Source: Pseudomonadales bacterium (GTDB lineage: Bacteria; Pseudomonadota; Gammaproteobacteria; Pseudomonadales; Moraxellaceae). Taken from it: a stretch of 7,081 nucleotides of DNA. The DNA lies in NCBI GenBank assembly GCA_013043915.1, contig JABEVH010000020.1, positions 1-7,081 of the forward strand. The letters run 5' to 3'. Made by a program: the position numbers and the translations under genes. Each line of letters opens with the position of its first letter. Position 1 is the stretch's first letter. Positions 1 to 5,822 of the stretch are shown here, piece after piece. The notes below the pieces were generated by a model. The model saw only the letters and a program-made list of their open reading frames with translations, made no database searches and had not been told where the DNA came from.

Positions 1-1309
1 GCATGACGGTTAAGATTTGTGTTATATCAGGTTGATGTGTAATATGAGGAGGTATGATATAGACGGTGGAGCCGATGGGGCGAACCAGTACGCCTCGTTG
101 CAAGGCTGCCAGGTGCAAGGCTAAGCCTCGGCGCTCTCTCCAGTCATAAGACAGCCCTTCATGGTTGACCAAATCAAAGGCCAGAATCATGCCACATTGC
201 CGGAGTCGGGCAACATGATTTTGCTGGGCAAGAGGCACAGCAGCTTGGGTAATCCACGTGGCCTTGGTTCGGTTAATGGCCAAGACCTGCTCATCTTCAA
301 ATATATCCAATGAGGCCAGAGCTACAGCAGCAGCCAAGGCATTGCCCGTATAGCTGTGAGAATGCATAAATCCTTTCAGGCTTTCATAGCGGTCATAAAA
401 GCAACGATAGATGCCATCATGAGTCATCACGACTGACATGGGCAGGTAGCCTGCAGTCAGCGCTTTAGAAAGACACAGAAAATCAGGGCATATTGCCGCC
501 TGTTCGCAGGCGAACATACTGCCTGTACGGCCAAAACCTACAGCAATTTCATCAGCTATCATATGGATGTGATAGCGATCACAGGCTTCGCGCAAGCATT
601 GCAGATAGATGGGGTGATACATGCGCATCCCTGCAGCACCTTGCACCAGCGGTTCAAGAATGACCGCGCTGATATTCATGTGTTCTCTACTTAACAGATC
701 TTCCATGGCAGCAAAGCATTGCAGACTATGGGCTTCCCAGTCTGCAGAGGGTAGATGGCTACAGTCTGGGCTGGGAGCTCGCCACTGTGGCATCAATAAA
801 GAAGCGTAAGTTGAGCTGAACAGGGGGATATCCGTCACGGATAAGGCGCCTAAGGTCTCTCCATGGTAGCTGTTTTCTAGGGCGACGAATCGGTTTTTTT
901 CAGGGAACCCCTGATTATGCCAGGCGTGCATGCTCATTTTCAGGGCTACTTCAATGGCGGACGCACCATTATCAGCATAGAAGCAACGTGTTAAGCCCTT
1001 GGGCGCCAGCGCGACCAGTCGCTCGCTAAGTTCAATAATAGGCTGATGGGTAAACCCAGCCAGCATAATATGACCCAGGGATTTAAGCTGGGTCTCCAGG
1101 GCGGCATTTAGGCGGGGATGGCTGTGACCAAAGATATTGACCCACCAAGAACTGATGGCGTCCATATAGCGATGACCATTAAAATCTGTCAGCCACAGCC
1201 CTTGCGCTTTGGCTATGGGAATTAAAGGCAATTCCTCATGGTCATGCATCTGCGTGCATGGATGCCATACATGCTGTAGGTCGCGTTGCATCCAGGTCGC
1301 ATTACTCAT
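1..1309 (-). CDS. bioA: Adenosylmethionine-8-amino-7-oxononanoate aminotransferase (BioA), 3' end cut by window
   Basis: PLP-dependent class III aminotransferase that transfers the amino group of SAM to 7-keto-8-aminopelargonate to give 7,8-diaminopelargonate, the antepenultimate step of biotin synthesis; cytosolic. I translated it from the ATG at 1309: 436 codons are visible without a stop, close to the roughly 430 residues usual for the family, so only the extreme C-terminus is missing. Visible motifs are WHPCTQM near residue 15, SSWWVN (about 53-58), ADNGASAIE (about 112-120), the NSYHGETLGA stretch (about 146-155), LEPLVQGAAGMRMY (about 218-231), IADEIAVGFGRTG (about 251-263) and the PLP-lysine motif SKALTAGYLP with K282. 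E. coli BioA has Tyr17 where this protein has Cys in WHPCTQM, a variant I believe is common in other proteobacterial BioAs. The ATG overlaps the metF stop (ATGA, 1306-1309), and no strong Shine-Dalgarno is seen, so coupled translation is likely. It is the last visible gene of ahcY-metF-bioA. Confidence 0.95.
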   Translation of the reverse strand, partial: MSNATWMQRDLQHVWHPCTQMHDHEELPLIPIAKAQGLWLTDFNGHRYMDAISSWWVNIFGHSHPRLNAALETQLKSLGHIMLAGFTHQPIIELSERLVALAPKGLTRCFYADNGASAIEVALKMSMHAWHNQGFPEKNRFVALENSYHGETLGALSVTDIPLFSSTYASLLMPQWRAPSPDCSHLPSADWEAHSLQCFAAMEDLLSREHMNISAVILEPLVQGAAGMRMYHPIYLQCLREACDRYHIHMIADEIAVGFGRTGSMFACEQAAICPDFLCLSKALTAGYLPMSVVMTHDGIYRCFYDRYESLKGFMHSHSYTGNALAAAVALASLDIFEDEQVLAINRTKATWITQAAVPLAQQNHVARLRQCGMILAFDLVNHEGLSYDWRERRGLALHLAALQRGVLVRPIGSTVYIIPPHITHQPDITQILTVM

Positions 1310-2139
1310 GTCTGTAACCCAAGATTCATGACAATGTTGCGGCAAGGTTCCAATTGGTTCATGGTATAAAAATGCAGGCTGGGAACACCTTGCTCCAGTA
1401 GCCTTTGACATAGCCTGGTTACCACCTCTTCACCGAGTTGGCGGATAGAGTCCTGATCATCGGCATAGGCAGCCAGTTGTTTGCGTAGCCAACGTGGAAT
1501 CTCTGCGCCACAGGCTTCGGAGAAGCGCATCAGGTTGCTGTATTGGGTGATAGGCATGATGCCAGGCACAATATCAATAGAGCAACCAGCTTGGCGTACA
1601 CGCTCACAAAAGTGCCAGTAGGCATCAATATTGTAAAAGTATTGCGTGATGGCTGCATCTGCACCGGCATTCACCTTGGCCAGAAAATACCGTAAGTCCT
1701 GTTCAAAATTTTCAGCTTGCGGATGGGTCTCAGGGTAGGCGGCAACTTCAATATGAAATTCCTGCCCATAGGATTCCCGGATAAATGCTACCAGATCAGC
1801 GGCATAGGGTAGCTCTCCCAGGCCGACCTGCCCGGAGGGCAGGTCTCCTCGCAGAGCTACTAGCCTATGTACCCCGGCCTGACGGTAGGTGCCAAGGATT
1901 TGCTTGAGGGACTCACGACTGTCGCCAATACATGACAGATGGGGGGCCACGGGAACGGACGATGCACTCATGGCTAGTACCGTGTTTAGTGTACGCTCGC
2001 GCGTGGATCCCCCTGCTCCATAGGTCACTGAGCAATACTCGGGCCCCAGACTAACGAGTTGCTGATGTACCTGAAGCAGGCGTTCCGCACCTGCTTCAGT
2101 TTTGGGAGGAAAAAACTCAAAGGAGAATCGGGTTGTCAT
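1306..2139 (-). CDS. metF: 5,10-methylenetetrahydrofolate reductase (MetF)
   Basis: FAD-dependent cytosolic enzyme that reduces 5,10-methylene-THF to 5-methyl-THF, the methyl donor for homocysteine to methionine. The 277-residue length fits bacterial MetF (about 280-300), so it appears complete. The N-terminus carries SFEFFPPK with the conserved catalytic Glu (E8, equivalent to E. coli Glu28). Next come SVTYGAGGSTR (37-47), LRGD (96-99, Asp equivalent to E. coli Asp120), VAAYPETHP (132-140), ITQYFYN (164-170, flavin/folate-binding barrel strand) and PGIMPIT (192-198). The start ATG is 9 nt after the ahcY stop, and the spacer GCTGCCCCT holds no Shine-Dalgarno, so ribosomes probably arrive from ahcY. 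The stop overlaps the bioA start by 4 nt. The product of AhcY (homocysteine) is the acceptor for the methyl group MetF generates, which explains the pairing. Confidence 0.97.
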   Translation of the reverse strand: MTTRFSFEFFPPKTEAGAERLLQVHQQLVSLGPEYCSVTYGAGGSTRERTLNTVLAMSASSVPVAPHLSCIGDSRESLKQILGTYRQAGVHRLVALRGDLPSGQVGLGELPYAADLVAFIRESYGQEFHIEVAAYPETHPQAENFEQDLRYFLAKVNAGADAAITQYFYNIDAYWHFCERVRQAGCSIDIVPGIMPITQYSNLMRFSEACGAEIPRWLRKQLAAYADDQDSIRQLGEEVVTRLCQRLLEQGVPSLHFYTMNQLEPCRNIVMNLGLQT

Positions 2140-2148
2140 AGGGGCAGC

Positions 2149-3528
2149 TCAATACTTGTAATGCTCTGACTTATAGGGGCCGTCGATATGCACACCTAGG
2201 TAGGTGGCCTGTTCTGCAGTCAACCGAGTTAGTACACCACCAAACCCGGCCACCATGGCGGCAGCCACTTCTTCGTCAAGTTTTTTAGGTAATACTTCCA
2301 CCCGCAACATACTAGCTTGGGCCGAGGCAGGCTGATCAGCGAATCTCTGCTGATAAAGATGCATCTGAGCCAGCACCTGATTGGCAAACGAGCCATCCAT
2401 GATGCGGGATGGGTGGCCGGTAGCATTGCCAAGGTTGACCAGGCGACCTTCAGATAGCAAAATCAAGTAGTCATCACGGTTTTCAGCATGGCGATAGACC
2501 TTGTGTACTTGTGGTTTGACCTCTTCCCAGGTCCAGTGACTTCTCATATAAGCGGTGTCGATCTCTGTGTCAAAGTGACCGATATTGCAGACAACGGCTC
2601 CGCGTTTAAGCGATTGCAACATGGCGGCATCGCATACATGCGTATTGCCCGTTGTAGTCACCACCAGATCAGTTTGACCTAATAGAAGATGGTCGATATC
2701 TTCACAGCGGCCTGTATTAATGCCATCTCGGTAAGGGGAGACAAGTTCATAGCCATCCATACAGGCCTGCATCGCACAGATGGGGTCAATTTCACTGACA
2801 CGAACGATCATGCCTTCCTGACGTAGCGATTGTGCTGAACCTTTGCCCACGTCACCATACCCAACGACCAGCGCGCGACGACCTGCCAGCAGCATATCAG
2901 TGCCACGTTTGATGGCATCATTGAGGGAGTGACGGCAACCGTATTTATTATCATTCTTGCTCTTGGTCACGGCATCATTGACATTGATAGCCGGGACTTT
3001 CAGGGAACCGTCTTGCAACATCTGGTATAAACGGGCAACACCTGTGGTGGTCTCTTCCGTGATGCCATGAATATATCCAAGCATCTCGGGAAACCGATCA
3101 TGAATACGTTGCGTCAGGTCACCGCCGTCATCAAGGATCATGTTCGCTTGCCAGGGTTGCCCCTCCTTGAGGATGGTTTGGTCGATGCACCACCAGAACT
3201 CGGCTTCGGTTTCACCTTTCCAGGCAAAAACAGGAATTCCAGCCGCTGCGATAGCTGCTGCGGCATGATCCTGAGTGGAAAAAATATTACAGGATGACCA
3301 GCGCACATCGGCACCAAGTTCAACCAGAGTTTCAATAAGGACTGCCGTCTGAATGGTCATGTGGATACAACCCAGGATGCGTGCACCGGCAAGTGGGCGG
3401 GTATCTCGGTAGCGGCGGCGCAAACCCATCAGGGCAGGCATTTCAGACTCTGCCAAAATAATCTCACGGCGGCCAAAATCAGCTAACTTAATGTCAGCAA
3501 CTTTAAAATCGGTAAAACGTTCAGACAT
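2149..3528 (-). CDS. ahcY: S-adenosylhomocysteine hydrolase (adenosylhomocysteinase)
   Basis: NAD-dependent cytosolic enzyme that reversibly splits S-adenosylhomocysteine into adenosine and homocysteine, relieving product inhibition of methyltransferases. With the ATG at 3528 it is 459 residues. Visible motifs are CIHMTIQTAVLIETL (from residue 54), NIFSTQDHAAAAIA (from 81), LDDGGDLT (132-139), EETTTGV (158-164), NVNDAVTKSKNDNKYG (182-197, containing the catalytic Lys and Asp), the Rossmann NAD motif VVGYGDVGKG (221-230), GNATGHPSRIMDGSFANQ and the conserved C-terminal PYKSEHYKY. The segment between DDGGD and EETTTG is short, without the roughly 40-residue insert of plant and mycobacterial forms. 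The frame is open upstream to a TTG at 3600, but that lies in the riboswitch leader and the added residues do not resemble the family. The chosen ATG has GGGGA 8 nt upstream (3537-3541). It is the first gene of the operon, preceded by an SAH riboswitch. Confidence 0.97.
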   Translation of the reverse strand: MSERFTDFKVADIKLADFGRREIILAESEMPALMGLRRRYRDTRPLAGARILGCIHMTIQTAVLIETLVELGADVRWSSCNIFSTQDHAAAAIAAAGIPVFAWKGETEAEFWWCIDQTILKEGQPWQANMILDDGGDLTQRIHDRFPEMLGYIHGITEETTTGVARLYQMLQDGSLKVPAINVNDAVTKSKNDNKYGCRHSLNDAIKRGTDMLLAGRRALVVGYGDVGKGSAQSLRQEGMIVRVSEIDPICAMQACMDGYELVSPYRDGINTGRCEDIDHLLLGQTDLVVTTTGNTHVCDAAMLQSLKRGAVVCNIGHFDTEIDTAYMRSHWTWEEVKPQVHKVYRHAENRDDYLILLSEGRLVNLGNATGHPSRIMDGSFANQVLAQMHLYQQRFADQPASAQASMLRVEVLPKKLDEEVAAAMVAGFGGVLTRLTAEQATYLGVHIDGPYKSEHYKY

Positions 3529-3536
3529 AGCGTCTA

Positions 3537-3541
3537 TCCCC
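3537..3541 (-). promoter_or_regulatory. Shine-Dalgarno of ahcY (GGGGA)
   Basis: On the minus strand GGGGA ends 8 nt before the ATG at 3528, which supports this start over in-frame codons farther upstream. C-rich tracts in the leader (3582-3586 CCCAT, and 3569-3573) are complementary to this purine run and its flank, so the site could be hidden by leader folding; that pairing is inference. Confidence 0.6.
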
Positions 3542-3585
3542 ATAGGATGCAAGGAAAAGTACGCGGGTGGGAGAATCATGAATGG

Positions 3586-3613
3586 GCTCGCCAACCGCAA
3601 CGGTTAAGCGAGC
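3586..3613 (-). promoter_or_regulatory. Competing hairpin in the ahcY leader (likely expression platform)
   Basis: In the minus-strand transcript, GCTCGC (3613-3608) pairs with GCGAGC (3591-3586), and inside it AACCG (3605-3601) pairs with CGGTT (3597-3593) around a TTG loop, with a small TT/G internal loop. The outer left arm uses bases 3613-3610, which are also the 3' strand of the riboswitch pseudoknot, so the two structures cannot form together. No U-tract follows, so it is not a standard intrinsic terminator. A translational or Rho-linked off state is more likely (inference). Confidence 0.55.
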
Positions 3614-3672
3614 GCAGTTACAGGCCCATAGGGCCACTGAGCCTGGCGGTTACCCGTTGCAGCGCTCCTCAG
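3610..3672 (-). ncRNA. SAH riboswitch aptamer upstream of ahcY
   Basis: Cis-acting RNA that binds S-adenosylhomocysteine and, in the known family, raises expression of SAH-recycling genes. On the minus strand P1 is CTGAG (3672-3668) with CTCAG (3641-3637). The conserved core reads GAGGAGCGCTGCAACGG. P2 is CGG (3656-3654), a GTAA loop and CCG (3649-3647), followed by the conserved CCAGGCTC. An extra hairpin GGCCC-TAT-GGGCC lies at 3635-3623. The pseudoknot is GAGCGC (3667-3662) with GCGCTC (3615-3610). The core, order of helices and pseudoknot match the SAH riboswitch consensus as I remember it from the Ralstonia structure (GAGGAGCGCTGCAA...CCAGGCTCG...GGCGCTC). The target gene ahcY is the classical one. 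The aptamer begins only 11 nt after the stop codon of the upstream GGDEF/EAL gene. By operon logic metF and bioA should also respond. Confidence 0.93.
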
Positions 3673-3680
3673 ATGCACTA

Positions 3681-3709
3681 ATCTTAGCGCTTAATGAAGC
3701 GGTTGACCA
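3681..3709 (-). promoter_or_regulatory. Candidate sigma70-type promoter for ahcY-metF-bioA
   Basis: On the minus strand TGGTCA (3709-3704, 4 of 6 to TTGACA) is separated by 17 nt from TAAGAT (3686-3681, 4 of 6 to TATAAT). A start about 7 nt further would fall near 3674, just before the first base of riboswitch P1. The placement is what makes this weak-looking box credible. It lies inside the last codons of the GGDEF/EAL gene, and the -10 box includes its TAA stop. It could be chance, with transcription coming from further upstream. Confidence 0.4.
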
Positions 3710-5816
3710 GTTCATCTCCAGGGATCGGTTCAGCAAACAAGTATCCCTGCCCCTGAATACAGCCCATGTCTTGCAGGATTTGAAGTTGTGCATGGTTTTC
3801 TATGCCTTCGGCAATAACAGCAATGCCTAATGATTTCGCTATGGCTATCACCGTTTGGGCGACGATACGGGCATCAGGACTTAGCGCAAGATCTTTCACA
3901 AAAATTTGAGCGATTTTAATCTCATCCAGCGCAAAGTGTTGCAAATGTATCAGTGATGAGTATCCAGTACCAAAATCATCAATACTTAATCGTAAACCCA
4001 AAGATTTAAGTTCGCGTAATACAGACTGTGCGTGAACGATATCACGCATCAGGGCAGTTTCGGTAAACTCCAGGGTAATCGTGGAAGCATTAAGATTTAA
4101 CTCAAGGATCAGTTGGCGCATCATGGTGACAAGCGTAAATGACCTGAGTTGATCTCCACACACATTAATGGATAGGCCGGGGAGAATGATGCCTTGTCGC
4201 ATCCATCTGGCCATATTTTGACAAGACTCAACGGCTGCCCATGCACTGATGGGGTCAATGAGACCTGAGAGTTCTGCTTGTGGTATAAATTGTTGTGGCT
4301 GTAAAAGTCCTTTTTCAGGATGATTCCAGCGAACTAAGGACTCTACGCCTACCAGTCGGCGATTGTTGATGTCCACTTGTGGTTGAAAGAGCAAAAACAG
4401 TTGGTTATGGTCGGCCGCTTTGCGCAGGCTATGCTCCATAGAAAGTCGATCTTCAGTCGCATGGCGCAACGCATCCGTGAAAAAATAATGATGGTGCTTG
4501 CCGGTACCTTTCGCACGGTACATAGCACTATCTGCATTTTTCAGCAGTGTTTCTGCATCACTTCCATCGTTGGGATAAAAACAAATGCCTACGCTTGCAC
4601 TGGGGTAGACCTTCTGGTTGCCCATGTCATGGGGGCGTTTCAAGGACTCGGCTATGCGTGAAGCCATCATGTCGGCTTCATTCACGGATGAATCTTCAAG
4701 AAGGATGGCAAACTCATCACCGCCAAAACGGGCAATGGTATCGCCTTCACGCAGGCATTCGCGCATGCGATGGGTAACTTCGATTAACAGGTTGTCGCCG
4801 GCAGCATGCCCTAAGGTGTCATTGATGATTTTAAAGTCATCCAGATCAACATAGAATATTGCAAACGTATGCTGCGAACGGGAGGCCCGTGTTACCGCTT
4901 GATGCACACGGTCAAGAAATAGAGAACGGTTGGGTAGCCCCGTCAGTTCATCATGAGTCGCTAAGAATTCAATGCGTTTTTTTGATTCTATGACTGCCGT
5001 GAAATCACTAAAAATGCCGACATAGTTAGTGATTTTACCTGCAGGGTTTTTTATTGAGGTAATGGTGAGCCATTCAGGGTAGATCTCGCCATTTTTGCGG
5101 CGATTCCATATTTCACCTTGCCACCAGCCTTGGGTAAGGAGTGCAGCCCACATACTCTGATATATCTCTTTGGTTTGTTTGCCCGAAGCCAGTATTTGGG
5201 GGTTTTTACCTAAAGTTTCACCTTCTGTAAAACCCGTAAGACGAATAAAGGCATCGTTAACGGTAAGAATGGTCGCTTTAGCATCGGTTACTAAGATGCC
5301 TACACCTGCACGATTAAATACATGCTCAGCCAAGTGCATTCTGAGTTCATCTTCGTGATGTAAAGTGACATCTAGTGATTGCGTACAGATGCTGTAGACC
5401 TCACCATCTTCAGCCAGCAGGGGAAAGCGAATCGAATGAAGTATGCGCGCTGGTTGATGGCTCAGCGTGATGATATCCTCACTCTCAAGGGCTGTATGCA
5501 GTTTGGCTACTTCCAAATCTTTCGCATGAAAATCCTCAGTGATTTCGTGAGTAAACAGGGCAGCATCAGTTTTACCTAGCACTTGCTGGGTAGTTACTTG
5601 GTAGAAATGTTCAAAGTGGCTATTGATGAATTCATAATGCCCTGATAGGTCTTTGAGCGAGATGATAGAGTCTGAGTTGTTCATAAAGGACTGCAACATC
5701 GTGTGATGCCTGAGTGCTAACCCGGGCGCGCTAGGTTGTGGGGCATACGCTAGCAGTATGACAATAACGCCATGCTGTCCGAGAGCCTTGGCATCAAAAG
5801 GCGAGGAAAATAGCAA
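3684..5816 (-). CDS. PAS-PAS-GGDEF-EAL cyclic-di-GMP signalling protein (downstream part of a split reading frame)
   Basis: Predicted cytosolic sensor making and/or breaking cyclic-di-GMP; no membrane segment is obvious. Numbering from the TTG at 5816 (710 residues): 1-25 resembles the tail of a CheB/CheR-type PAS, and PAS domains lie at about 40-155 and 165-280, the second with an NRRKNGEIYPEWLTI segment like NifL-type PAS. GGDEF spans about 283-445 with THDELTGLPNR, VDLDDFKIINDTLGH, intact GGDEF (365-369) and an inhibitory-site RxxD (R356-D359) five residues before it. EAL spans about 460-710: the signature is ESL (492-494), with N551, E583, DDFGTGYSSL (613-622), K634, AEGIE (669-673) and QGYLF kept, but the Asp of the K-x-D motif is Ala (A636). 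Cyclase activity is likely; phosphodiesterase activity is doubtful. The start is uncertain: the TTG, ATG 5699 and ATG 5684 all lack a good Shine-Dalgarno. The frame continues directly from the upstream CheB-like ORF, interrupted by one TAA. Confidence 0.88.
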   Translation of the reverse strand: MLFSSPFDAKALGQHGVIVILLAYAPQPSAPGLALRHHTMLQSFMNNSDSIISLKDLSGHYEFINSHFEHFYQVTTQQVLGKTDAALFTHEITEDFHAKDLEVAKLHTALESEDIITLSHQPARILHSIRFPLLAEDGEVYSICTQSLDVTLHHEDELRMHLAEHVFNRAGVGILVTDAKATILTVNDAFIRLTGFTEGETLGKNPQILASGKQTKEIYQSMWAALLTQGWWQGEIWNRRKNGEIYPEWLTITSIKNPAGKITNYVGIFSDFTAVIESKKRIEFLATHDELTGLPNRSLFLDRVHQAVTRASRSQHTFAIFYVDLDDFKIINDTLGHAAGDNLLIEVTHRMRECLREGDTIARFGGDEFAILLEDSSVNEADMMASRIAESLKRPHDMGNQKVYPSASVGICFYPNDGSDAETLLKNADSAMYRAKGTGKHHHYFFTDALRHATEDRLSMEHSLRKAADHNQLFLLFQPQVDINNRRLVGVESLVRWNHPEKGLLQPQQFIPQAELSGLIDPISAWAAVESCQNMARWMRQGIILPGLSINVCGDQLRSFTLVTMMRQLILELNLNASTITLEFTETALMRDIVHAQSVLRELKSLGLRLSIDDFGTGYSSLIHLQHFALDEIKIAQIFVKDLALSPDARIVAQTVIAIAKSLGIAVIAEGIENHAQLQILQDMGCIQGQGYLFAEPIPGDELVNRFIKR

Positions 5817-5819
5817 ATA

Positions 5820-5822
5820 TTA
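5820..5822 (-). other. In-frame TAA splitting a CheB-PAS-PAS-PAS-GGDEF-EAL reading frame
   Basis: The ORF beginning at 6761 ends at this TAA. The next codons TAT, TTG, CTA continue in the same frame for 710 further codons to 3684. Around the stop the sequence reads CPGQ-stop-YLLFSSPFD...HGVIVILLAY, which lines up without gaps with the PAS of CheB/CheR fusions (remembered pattern DGRWYLMRILPYR...DGVVITFVDIT), with the stop at the place of the conserved Trp. This implies one ancestral gene carrying a nonsense codon, or a sequencing error. Confidence 0.75.

Noticed and set aside
621..809. Plus-strand 62-codon open frame
   Set aside because: It is wholly antisense to well-conserved bioA codons, so it is a shadow frame.
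3529..3600. N-terminal extension of AhcY from the TTG at 3600
   Set aside because: It starts inside the competing hairpin of the riboswitch leader, lacks a Shine-Dalgarno and adds 24 residues unlike the family. ATG 3528 has GGGGA at proper spacing.
3586..3613. Intrinsic terminator before ahcY
   Set aside because: The stem is good, but the following minus-strand sequence CCATTCATGATT has no U-tract.
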